NCBI RefSeq assembly: GCF_003226895.2 | Contig: NZ_PNJG02000002.1 | Span: 682,001 to 746,000, forward strand | Direction: 5' to 3' | Source of the DNA: Kocuria tytonis | GTDB lineage: Bacteria > Actinomycetota > Actinomycetes > Actinomycetales > Micrococcaceae | DNA: 64,000 nt | Shown here: positions 29,638-36,994 of the stretch, piece by piece | Layout of the letters: each line of letters begins with the position of its first letter | Numbering within the stretch: the stretch's first letter is position 1 | Program-made: the position numbers and the translations under genes | Notes under the pieces: model-generated | The model's database searches: none | What the model was told of the DNA's origin: nothing | The model's input: the letters and a program-made list of their open reading frames with translations, nothing else

Positions 29638-31095
29638 ATGAGCGAGAACGCACGGCTGGCCCTCGTCACGGGGGCCACGGGGTACATCGGCGGTCAGGTG
29701 GCCCAGGAACTGCTGCGCCGCGGCTGGCGGGTGCGTCTGCTCAGCCGCAGCGCGGAGAAGGTCCGCAACCTGCCGTGGGGGGACGCCGTGGTGGCCGGGG
29801 GTCGCTCGGCCGGTCCCGGCGAGGCCGAAGTGGTGGAGGGCAACGCCTCCGAGGCCGCGGACGTCGCGCGGGCCCTGCAGGACGTCGACGTCGCGTGGTA
29901 CCTGCTGCACTCCATGGGCGACTCCGAGAACTTCGTGCAGGAGGAGGTGGAGATGGCCGAGACCTTCGCCACCGCCGCGCACGACGCCCACGTGCAGCGC
30001 ATCGTCTACCTGGGCGGACTGCACCCGGAGGACGAGCCCGTGGAGGAGCTCTCCGACCACCTGCGCTCGCGGGTGGAGGTGGGCCAGGCCCTCATGGACT
30101 CGGGGGTTCCCACCGCGGCCCTGCAGACCGGCGTGGTGATCGGGGACGAGTCCTCGTCCTTCATCATGATCCGCCACCTGGCCGAGCGGCTCCCCGGCGC
30201 CATCGCCCCCAAGTGGGTCCGCAACCGGATCCAGCCCATTGCCGTGGCGGACGTGGTGCACTACCTCGTGGGTGCCGCGGACCTGCCCGCGGACGTGAAC
30301 CGCACGTTCGACGTGGGCGGGCCGGAGGCCATCGAGTACGCGGACATGCTGGACCAGTACGCCCGCGCCGTGGGCAAGGGTGGGCGGTTCATGCTCACGG
30401 CGCCCGTGACCACCGCGGGGCTCGCCGCCAGCTGGATCGGCCTGGCCACCCCGATCAGCTCCAGGCTGGCCCGGCCGCTGGTCGGCAGCCTGCAGCACGA
30501 CACCGTGATCCACGAGCGGGACCTGGACGACTACATCGGGGCCCCGGAGGGCGGGCACACCTCCTTCGCGGACGCGGTGCGCGAGGCGGTGAAGGACCTG
30601 GACACCAACCGCTGGCGGCGGGTCTTCCTCTCCACCACGGCGGCCGTGGCCACCACGGCCGCGGTGGGCACGCTGGCCGGGTCCCCGGACTCCCGCTGGT
30701 ACAGGACGCTGCGCAAGCCGGCCTTCCAGCCCGCGGGGTGGGTCTTCCCCGTGGCGTGGACCGCGCTCTACGCGGACATCGCCGCCATCGGATCCCTGTC
30801 CATCGCGGACCTGGGGGAGCAGGGGCGCACCGAGGAGCAGCGCGCCTACGTGGCGGCGCTCGGCGCCAACCTGGTCCTCAACGCGGGCTGGAGCATCCTC
30901 TTCTTCAACCGCAAGCGCCTGGGCGCGGCCGCGGTGGAATCCGTGCTGCTCGCGGTGAGCAGCGCGGACCTCGTGCGCCGCAGCGCCAAGGTGGCCCCGG
31001 AGAAGGGCGTGGTCCTCAGCCCGTACGCCGGGTGGACCGCGTTCGCCTCCGTGCTGTCCACCACCCTCCGGGTGCTCAACCCCCGCCGCCGCTGA
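29638..31095 (+). CDS. SDR (NmrA-like) oxidoreductase fused to a TspO/MBR domain
   Basis: A 485-residue two-domain protein. Residues ~1-300 form an atypical short-chain dehydrogenase with the NAD(P)-binding TGATGYIGGQVAQEL, the LLSRSAEKV strand and the YLLHSMG and VYLGGLHP segments. Residues ~330-480 form a TspO/MBR (translocator/benzodiazepine-receptor) domain with five hydrophobic segments and its Trp/Pro motifs WYRTLRKPAFQPAGWVFPVAW and LVLNAGWSILFF (each under 22 residues; key residues W, R, KPxFxPP-like, WxxxW). TspO proteins bind porphyrins and sterols in membranes. The fusion would tether the dehydrogenase to the membrane. A start at ATG 29629 would add three residues. Followed 58 bases later by a CPBP protease gene. 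Confidence 0.85.
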   Translation: MSENARLALVTGATGYIGGQVAQELLRRGWRVRLLSRSAEKVRNLPWGDAVVAGGRSAGPGEAEVVEGNASEAADVARALQDVDVAWYLLHSMGDSENFVQEEVEMAETFATAAHDAHVQRIVYLGGLHPEDEPVEELSDHLRSRVEVGQALMDSGVPTAALQTGVVIGDESSSFIMIRHLAERLPGAIAPKWVRNRIQPIAVADVVHYLVGAADLPADVNRTFDVGGPEAIEYADMLDQYARAVGKGGRFMLTAPVTTAGLAASWIGLATPISSRLARPLVGSLQHDTVIHERDLDDYIGAPEGGHTSFADAVREAVKDLDTNRWRRVFLSTTAAVATTAAVGTLAGSPDSRWYRTLRKPAFQPAGWVFPVAWTALYADIAAIGSLSIADLGEQGRTEEQRAYVAALGANLVLNAGWSILFFNRKRLGAAAVESVLLAVSSADLVRRSAKVAPEKGVVLSPYAGWTAFASVLSTTLRVLNPRRR

Positions 31096-31153
31096 ACCGC
31101 GCGGCCCACGCACGTTCCCGACGGCTCCTTCCGCCGGGCGGAAAGGAATCCCG

Positions 31154-31816
31154 GTGAGTGAACACGAGCTGAGCCCCTACGGGGACACCACGGCAGCCAC
31201 TCGCAAGCGCACGGTGTGGGTGGTGGCCGGCACGGGCGTCGTCGCCGCGGCCGGTCTTGCCTGGTCCCTGCGCATCCCCGCCGGGGACCCGTGGTTCTAC
31301 CCCGCCACGTTCATCCTGGCGGGCGTGTACATCGTGGGCAGTTCCATCGCCGTGCGGATGACCGGGGAGCGCCTGCCCTGGCGGGTCGCGCCCGCGGGTC
31401 TGCGGGACGCCGTGATCGGCGGCGTCGTGCTGGCGGTGCTGTTCATCGCCGGCGGCTTCATGGTGCGGTTCATCCCGTTCCTGGGCGAGCCGGTGCACGA
31501 GCTGCTCAACCACGCCCGCGTGGGGAGCCTGCTGATGGTGGCCCTGACCACGGCCGTCAACGGCGTGGCGGAGGAGTCCTACTACCGCGGTGCGCTGTGG
31601 CGCGTGCTGCCCAGGGGTCGCCGGATCCTGGTGACGACGATCGTCTACACCGCCGTGACGTCACTCGCGGGCATCCCGCTGCTCGCCGTCGCCGCGGCCG
31701 CCCTGGGTGCCTTCGTGGGCTACCTCAGGGAGCGCACCCGTTCCCTGGTGCCGGGCATCGTGACGCACCTGCTCTGGTCCCTCACCATGCTGTTCGTGCT
31801 GCCGTTCGTGGTCTGA
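31154..31816 (+). CDS. CPBP-family intramembrane protease
   Basis: Multi-pass membrane protein of 220 residues with about six to seven hydrophobic segments. It has the CAAX-protease/bacteriocin-processing (Abi) signature EESYYRG (EExxxR, residues ~140-146), followed by the second motif region TSLAGIPLLAVAAAALG and the third with a conserved His in VTHLLWSLTM. GTG 31154 has GAAAGGA upstream. The substrate is unknown. It follows the SDR-TspO gene on the same strand and may be in one transcript. Confidence 0.82.
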   Translation: MSEHELSPYGDTTAATRKRTVWVVAGTGVVAAAGLAWSLRIPAGDPWFYPATFILAGVYIVGSSIAVRMTGERLPWRVAPAGLRDAVIGGVVLAVLFIAGGFMVRFIPFLGEPVHELLNHARVGSLLMVALTTAVNGVAEESYYRGALWRVLPRGRRILVTTIVYTAVTSLAGIPLLAVAAAALGAFVGYLRERTRSLVPGIVTHLLWSLTMLFVLPFVV

Positions 31817-31833
31817 CGACGCCGCCGCGGGCC

Positions 31834-32523
31834 TCACACAGGCCGCGTGAACGCCAACCACATGGCGGGGATCACGTGCTGGGCGTCCCGCCCGGAGTGT
31901 CCCACGGCCATGTCGTCCGTGAGCTGCCCCGAGTAGCTCGTCACCAGGATGCGGGCCACGTCCCTGGGTGCCACCACGAACTCCAGGTGCTGGGTCTCGG
32001 CCACCCGGGCGAGGGCCTGTTCGATCACCCGGTACACGCGGTCGCGGATGGGGGAGACGGCCGCCCGCACCTCGGGTGAGCGGAACGCCGCCAGGAACAG
32101 CTCCACTCGCAGCGCCTGCTGGTTCACGTTGGCCACCTGGTCCGTGACGCCCTCGATGATGCGCGTGACCACCTCCTGGATGTCCAGTCCGGAGTCCAGC
32201 CACTGGTCGAGCTCCACCTCGATGGTCCGGGTCAGCTGCTCGGCCAGGTCCTCGAACGCGAGGATCGCCAGTTCCCGCTTGGACTCGAAGTTGGAGTAGA
32301 ACGCACCCCGGGTGAAACCGGCGGCGGCGCACAGGTCGCTGACGGACGCGCCGTCGATCCCCTGCTCCGCGAAGACCGCTGGCGCGCACCGGATCAGTCG
32401 CAGTCGGGTGGCGGAGCGGGAACGTCTGTCCGCGGGGCCCCCCGGTGTGACATCGTCACTCGTGGAGGGGCGCAACCCGTCCTCCGGTGCCGCTGAGCGC
32501 GGCACGTCTGTCTGATTGCTCAC
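31834..32523 (-). CDS. TetR family regulator
   Basis: A 229-residue regulator starting at GTG 32523. After a ~35-residue Ser/Pro-rich tail the HTH is FAEQGIDGASVSDLCAAAGF followed by TRGAFYSNFESKRELA (recognition helix). The remainder is a helical ligand domain. It is divergent from the YhgE-type gene, and two similar palindromes fill the gap between them, so control of that gene and of itself is likely. Its stop lies 18 bases from the convergent CPBP gene. Confidence 0.88.
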   Translation of the reverse strand: MSNQTDVPRSAAPEDGLRPSTSDDVTPGGPADRRSRSATRLRLIRCAPAVFAEQGIDGASVSDLCAAAGFTRGAFYSNFESKRELAILAFEDLAEQLTRTIEVELDQWLDSGLDIQEVVTRIIEGVTDQVANVNQQALRVELFLAAFRSPEVRAAVSPIRDRVYRVIEQALARVAETQHLEFVVAPRDVARILVTSYSGQLTDDMAVGHSGRDAQHVIPAMWLAFTRPV

Positions 32524-32551
32524 GTATTCATCGCCTCGTCGTGACTGTTGG

Positions 32552-32596
32552 ATGCATCAGTGTATCGTGTTTGCAGAACTCAATACATTCGTGTAT
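32552..32596. promoter_or_regulatory. paired TetR-type operators between tetR and the YhgE-like gene
   Basis: Two related sites lie in the 94-base divergent gap: ATGCA-TCAG-TGTAT (32552-32565) and ATACA-TTCG-TGTAT (32583-32596), the second a perfect inverted repeat. Their centres are 31 bases apart, about three helical turns, so bound dimers would lie on the same face. A TTGCAG (32571-32576) with a TATCCC 17 bases further may be the rightward promoter, which the second site would cover. Confidence 0.55.
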
Positions 32597-32617
32597 CCCC
32601 TGCCCCAGGAGAAATCG

Positions 32618-34192
32618 GTGACACCCAAGCACGCACCCGCCCACTCGTTCCGGGCCCGGCTCGGCAGGCCGTTCGGCCAGGCCGCGTTCTGGCTCCTGCC
32701 CATGCTCGCCGTCCTCGCGGTGGGCGTGATCGGCACCGCCCTGTACCTCGGGGGCCTGTCCAGCCCGGACAAGCACTTCAAGGAATTCCCCATCGCCGTG
32801 ATCAACGAGGACCAGGGCGCCTCGGTGCCCCAGGCCGACGGCAAGAAAACCCAGGAGAACCTGGGGTCGGACCTCGTCCGGAAATTCGTGGACAAGGCCA
32901 ACGAAGAGGACAAGATCGACCTTCGCGAGTTGACCATGGACCAGGCCAGGGACCAGCTGGACCGCGGTGAGCTCTACGCGGCCGTCGTGGTGCCCGACAC
33001 CTTCTCCAAGGACACCGTGAGCCTCATCGAGGGCTCCCTCACCCGGGACAACGCCGCCCGCCCGGAGGTCACGGTCTACACGGATCCGCAGGCCGGCTCC
33101 CTGGGCACCCGCCTGGCCACCGGCGCCGTGGAACCCGGCGTGCAGGAGGCCAGCAAGAAGCTCGGTGAGCAGCTCACCCAGTCCGTGGCGCCCGCCGAGG
33201 AGCAGGCCTACGACCAGGTGCTGCAGCAGCTGCAGGAGAGTCAGCAGGCGCAGGCCCAGCAGCTGCAGCGCTCCGCGGCCCAGGGCGGGCCCGAGGTGCA
33301 GCAGTTCGCCCAGCAGGTGCAGAAGTCCCAGGAGGGCTCCGCTGAGCAGATCGCCAAGGAGCTCTCTCCCACGGTCAGCTCCGTGGCCAGGGACACCCTG
33401 AAGGACCCGGTCTCCGTGGTCTCCAAGGCGTACAACGACCTCCCGGAGGGCACTGCGCTGGGCATGAGTGCCTTCTACTACTCCATCCTGCTGCTCGTGG
33501 TGGGCTTCTCCGGATCCGTGGCGCTGAACCTGCTCATGGATGCCCGCATGGGCATGGCGGCTTTCGAGATGGGCCCCTTCTTCCGTGACTACCAGCGGGC
33601 CGTGCTGCCCCGCCCGGTCGGCTTCCTCATGAAGTGGCTGACCTTCGTGGTGGCGGCCGCTCCCACGTCCGCCCTGATGATGTGGGTGGCCTCCACCGTG
33701 GGGATGCCGGTGCCGCACGGGTTCCTGGTGTTCCTGCTCGGCTGGCTCGCCATGTCCACCGTGTCCGCGATCGTCCTGACGCTGATCGCGGTGGGTGGCA
33801 GCGTGGGCATGCTGCTGTGCCTGGTCTACCTCGTGTTCATGGGCCTGCCGTCGGCGGGCGCCGTGGTCCCGCTGCAGGCCGTGCCGGAGTTCTTCCGGGC
33901 CATCGCACCCATCGAGCCGCTGCACCACATCTTCACCTCCCTCCGCTCCGCACTGTTCTTCGACGCGATTCCGGAGGCGGGTCTGACCACGGGCCTGATC
34001 GGGCTGTTCGTCATGCTCGCCGTCGCACTGGCCGTGGGCCTGCTCGGCGGCTGGGGCTACGACCGGTGGAAGGGCCTGCGCGGGGACGTGACCCCCGCCA
34101 AGCACAGCGCGCAGGCCCAGGCGCCGTCCGGGGAGGAACCGGACGTGAAGATTGCGGAAAACCCCTCGGTCCCCGGCCACGCATCCGCCTAG
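32618..34192 (+). CDS. YhgE/Pip-type membrane protein (ABC-2-like permease domain)
   Basis: A 524-residue membrane protein. GTG 32618 has CAGGAGA six to eight bases upstream. One membrane helix (FWLLPMLAVLAVGVIGTALY) is followed by a large extracytoplasmic region (~60-280) beginning FPIAVINEDQGA, with a Gln-rich, coiled-coil-like stretch (LQQLQESQQAQAQQLQR). Five more membrane segments follow, then a hydrophilic tail. This is the YhgE/Pip/ABC-2-like architecture, related to phage-infection protein and to ESX/T7-associated membrane proteins. TetR control suggests response to a hydrophobic compound and an efflux-related role, which is inference. Confidence 0.8.
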   Translation: MTPKHAPAHSFRARLGRPFGQAAFWLLPMLAVLAVGVIGTALYLGGLSSPDKHFKEFPIAVINEDQGASVPQADGKKTQENLGSDLVRKFVDKANEEDKIDLRELTMDQARDQLDRGELYAAVVVPDTFSKDTVSLIEGSLTRDNAARPEVTVYTDPQAGSLGTRLATGAVEPGVQEASKKLGEQLTQSVAPAEEQAYDQVLQQLQESQQAQAQQLQRSAAQGGPEVQQFAQQVQKSQEGSAEQIAKELSPTVSSVARDTLKDPVSVVSKAYNDLPEGTALGMSAFYYSILLLVVGFSGSVALNLLMDARMGMAAFEMGPFFRDYQRAVLPRPVGFLMKWLTFVVAAAPTSALMMWVASTVGMPVPHGFLVFLLGWLAMSTVSAIVLTLIAVGGSVGMLLCLVYLVFMGLPSAGAVVPLQAVPEFFRAIAPIEPLHHIFTSLRSALFFDAIPEAGLTTGLIGLFVMLAVALAVGLLGGWGYDRWKGLRGDVTPAKHSAQAQAPSGEEPDVKIAENPSVPGHASA

Positions 34193-34253
34193 CCTGGACA
34201 CAGCACCGCACAGTGAGCCGCACCGCCGGCTCGAAGACACCAGGGAGAACCAG

Positions 34254-34760
34254 ATGAGCTACGAACCGCAGCAGCCCCGCCCCGACTACCGCAGCCACGG
34301 GGAGCCCGGGCGGCCGGATCCCCGCACGCAGCAGTACGGGCCGGGCCCGGGCGGCCCGCAGTACACCCGGGACCAGGGTGGCTACCGCGCCGGTTCCTCG
34401 GGCCCGCAGGACGACGAGAAGACCGTGGCCGTCCTGACCCACCTGGCCGGGCCCATTGCGGCCATCATCTCCGTGGGTTGGCTGGGGTTCGTGGGGCCGC
34501 TCATCGTGTGGTTCATCTACCGTGACAAGAGCCCGTTCCTGCGCGCCGCGTCCGCCGGGGCGTTCAACTTCAACGTGACGCTCTGGCTGGTGAACGTGGT
34601 CGGGTGGATCTGCGTGTTCACGGTGATCCTCTCCCCACTGGGCTTCCTGCTCATCGCGGCCTACTGGGTGATGCTGCTGGTCTGCCACATCATGGCCGCG
34701 GTGAAGGCCGGCCGCGGTGAGGTCTACCGCTACCCCATGCAGCTGCCCATCCTGCACTGA
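34254..34760 (+). CDS. DUF4870 membrane protein
   Basis: A 168-residue protein starting at ATG 34254 with GGGAGAACC upstream. The N-terminal 55 residues are hydrophilic, rich in Pro, Gly, Tyr and Gln. Then come three to four hydrophobic segments with the DUF4870 pattern: DEKTVAVLTHLAGP, then PLIVWFIYRDKSPFLR and NFNVTLWLV, and a final VCHIMAAVKAGRGE. The function of the family is unknown. It follows the YhgE-like gene by 61 bases and probably shares its transcript, ending at the terminator at 34819. Confidence 0.82.
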   Translation: MSYEPQQPRPDYRSHGEPGRPDPRTQQYGPGPGGPQYTRDQGGYRAGSSGPQDDEKTVAVLTHLAGPIAAIISVGWLGFVGPLIVWFIYRDKSPFLRAASAGAFNFNVTLWLVNVVGWICVFTVILSPLGFLLIAAYWVMLLVCHIMAAVKAGRGEVYRYPMQLPILH

Positions 34761-34818
34761 GCGGACGACGCCGCCCGGTCGCCTCGCGCGATCGCGGCGC
34801 ATGCGTCCCCGCCGTCCG

Positions 34819-34863
34819 AGGACCGCCCGGGAGCGAGCACATCCGCCGCCCCCGGGCGGTCCT
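34819..34863 (+). terminator. terminator after the DUF4870 gene
   Basis: A perfect 13-base inverted repeat, AGGACCGCCCGGG (34819-34831) and CCCGGGCGGTCCT (34851-34863), followed by TTG. It separates the YhgE/DUF4870 transcript from the 5-oxoproline transporter promoter. Confidence 0.75.
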
Positions 34864-34885
34864 TGCGTATGCATGGAGAGGTCGT

Positions 34886-34931
34886 ATTGTTGAACAATCC
34901 CTTGTCCAGATTGTTCAACAACCGGTAGAGT
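34886..34931 (+). promoter_or_regulatory. promoter with two GntR operator sites
   Basis: ATTGTTGAACAAT (34886-34898) and ATTGTTCAACAAC (34910-34922) are near-identical palindromes with centres 24 bases apart. A promoter can be read as TTGTCC (34902-34907), 18 bases, TAGAGT (34926-34931); the second palindrome occupies its spacer, so binding there should block RNA polymerase. A third exact copy lies at 41581-41593 before pxpA, and a GntR gene lies between the two loci. Confidence 0.65.
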
Positions 34932-34983
34932 GCAGGGATCACCCACCGTGTGACTCCGCTCACGTGAACCCCTGGATGGATCC

Positions 34984-36255
34984 ATGTCCGCAGCCACTCC
35001 CCGCCCGCAGCCGAACGGTCTGCCGGAGCCGCACCACTCACCGGATCGTGCCGTGCCGGAGGCCCAGAAGCCCTCCGGTCACCGCAGCGCACTGCTGGGC
35101 GCCATGTTCCTCATGGCCACGAGTGCGATCGGCCCGGGTTTCATCACCCAGACCACCGTGTTCACGGTGCAGCTGGGGGCGGCCTTCGCATTCGCCATCC
35201 TGCTGTCCATCCTGGTGGACATCGCTGTGCAGCTGAACGTGTGGCGGGTCATCGGCGTCTCCGGGATGCGTGCCCAGGAGCTGGCGAACCGCGTGCTGCC
35301 CGGTGCCGGGTACGTCCTGGCGGCCCTCGTGTTCCTGGGTGGGGCGGTGTTCAACATCGGCAACATCGCCGGGACCGGGCTGGGTCTCGATGCCATGCTC
35401 GGCATGGACCCGAAGCTCGGCGGAGCCGTCTCCGCGGCCCTCGCCATCCTGGTCTTCCTGTCCAAGCGGGCGGGTCTCGCCCTGGACCGGATCGTGGTGC
35501 TGCTCGGTGCGGTCATGATCCTGCTCATGCTCTACGTGGCGGTCGTCGCGGCCCCTCCCGTGGGGGAGGCGCTGAAGAACACGGTGCTGCCCGAGAAGAT
35601 CGACTTCCTTGTGGTCACCACGCTGATCGGCGGCACCGTGGGCGGGTACATCACCTACTCGGGTGCGCACCGGATGATCGACTCGGGCGTGAGCGGCGTG
35701 GCGAACGTCAAGGAGGTCAGCCGCAGCTCGGTGCTGGGCATCCTCGTCACGTGCGTCATGCGGGTCCTGCTGTTCCTCGCGATCTTCGGCGTGGTGGCCG
35801 GGGGCGTGGCGCTGTCCGGGAACAACATGGCGGCCCAGGCCTTCGGCGCGGCCGCCGGTGAGATCGGCGTGCGGATCTTCGGCGTGGTGCTGTGGGCCGC
35901 CGCGCTGACGTCCGTGATCGGCGCGGCGTTCACGTCCATTTCCTTCGTGACGTCCTCCACGGGCAGGCCCCGCACCCGCAACCTGCTCACGGTGGGCTTC
36001 ATCCTGGTCTGCGCGGTGCTGTACCTGGTGCTGGGCAAGGCCCCGCAGACCCTGCTGGTCTTCGCGGGTGCGTTCAACGGGCTCATCCTCCCGTTCGGTT
36101 TCGCCATCCTGCTGTGGGTGGGTTGGCGGCGTCGGGACCTGCTGCAGGGCTACCGCTACCCGGCCTGGCTGCTCGTGGTGGGTGTGCTCGCATGGCTGCT
36201 CACGGTGTACCTGGCGTGGAACTCCCTGGCGGGGCTCGGCAAGCTCTGGGCCTGA
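34984..36255 (+). CDS. NRAMP-like transporter of the 5-oxoproline locus
   Basis: A 423-residue membrane protein with about 11 segments, resembling the divalent-metal NRAMP fold: SAIGPGFITQTTVFTVQ in segment one, VDIAVQLNVWRVIGVSGMRAQE, then GGAVFNIGNIAGTG and GGTVGGYITYSGAHRM. The metal-binding DPGN motif of true NRAMP proteins is replaced by SAIGPGF. Non-metal NRAMP-like permeases commonly sit beside pxp/LamB-YcsF genes, so uptake of 5-oxoproline or a related organic acid is likelier than metal transport. Its own promoter carries two copies of the operator shared with pxpA. Confidence 0.78.
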   Translation: MSAATPRPQPNGLPEPHHSPDRAVPEAQKPSGHRSALLGAMFLMATSAIGPGFITQTTVFTVQLGAAFAFAILLSILVDIAVQLNVWRVIGVSGMRAQELANRVLPGAGYVLAALVFLGGAVFNIGNIAGTGLGLDAMLGMDPKLGGAVSAALAILVFLSKRAGLALDRIVVLLGAVMILLMLYVAVVAAPPVGEALKNTVLPEKIDFLVVTTLIGGTVGGYITYSGAHRMIDSGVSGVANVKEVSRSSVLGILVTCVMRVLLFLAIFGVVAGGVALSGNNMAAQAFGAAAGEIGVRIFGVVLWAAALTSVIGAAFTSISFVTSSTGRPRTRNLLTVGFILVCAVLYLVLGKAPQTLLVFAGAFNGLILPFGFAILLWVGWRRRDLLQGYRYPAWLLVVGVLAWLLTVYLAWNSLAGLGKLWA

Positions 36256-36347
36256 TCCCGCCGCGCCCGTCCCGGCTCCACAGGGGCGCTCGTCGGACTG
36301 GTTTCCGGGACACCGGGTGCCGCGAGCCCCTGCCGGTCCGGGATCAG
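36252..36347. terminator. weak convergent terminator-like structure
   Basis: CTGATCCCG (36252-36260) pairs with CGGGATCAG (36339-36347), enclosing CAGGGGC (36281-36287) / GCCCCTG (36326-36332). The outer arms overlap the ends of both convergent genes. The loop is long, so this is only suggestive. Confidence 0.3.
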
Positions 36348-36994
36348 CCCAGCCGGTGCAGCAGCTCGTCCCGCGCGGCCGTGAGCGAGTCGCGGAGGAG
36401 CTGCGCGGCTCGTTCCCCGGCGCCGTCCTCGAGTGCGGCCAGCACCTCGGCGTTGCGCACCGCGTAGCGGGCGTGGAACTGCGGGTCCTCGGCCATCATG
36501 TGGAACACCAGCCGCATCCGCGCCAGCACCCGGTCCATCCCCGAGAGCAGGGACGCCGAGCCCGGCGCGGACACCAGTGTCCGGTGGAAGTCCTGGTTGG
36601 CGTCGGCCATCACGGCCACGTCCCCCGTGCGCTTCGCGTCCAGCGCCGCGCAGACGATCTCGCGCAACCGGCCCAGGAGCGCATCGTCCATCTCGCCCCA
36701 CAGCACCGCACCCGACTCGATGATGCGCCGGGCCGCATACAGGTCCCTGACGTCCGCCGCGGACGGTTCCGTGACGAACACGCCCCGGTGCGGGATGCGC
36801 ACCACGAGGGTCTCCGCGGCGAGCGTCGTGAAGGATTCGCGCAGCGTGTTGCGTGAGATTCCGAGGGTTCGGGCCACAGACTCCTCGGAGAGCTTGGCCC
36901 CCGGGGGCAGCTCGCCGTCCGAGATCATGGCGCGCAGCCGGGTGGCCGCGTGGACGCTCGCCTGGGCGTCGTCGTGGGTCTGCGGGGTACTCAT
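36344..36994 (-). CDS. GntR/FCD regulator of the 5-oxoproline locus
   Basis: A 216-residue GntR-family repressor. The N-terminal winged helix has [20 protein letters not shown] and [18 protein letters not shown]; the C-terminal helical FCD domain has the metal/ligand-type residues in [11 protein letters not shown] and the RY...[11 protein letters not shown] helix. It is the last gene of the pxp operon (ATGA overlap with the carboxylase gene). GntR/FCD proteins bind short palindromes like the ATTGTTSAACAAT sites at 34886, 34910 and 41581, so it very likely controls both the operon and the transporter. Confidence 0.88.
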   Translation of the reverse strand: MSTPQTHDDAQASVHAATRLRAMISDGELPPGAKLSEESVARTLGISRNTLRESFTTLAAETLVVRIPHRGVFVTEPSAADVRDLYAARRIIESGAVLWGEMDDALLGRLREIVCAALDAKRTGDVAVMADANQDFHRTLVSAPGSASLLSGMDRVLARMRLVFHMMAEDPQFHARYAVRNAEVLAALEDGAGERAAQLLRDSLTAARDELLHRLG

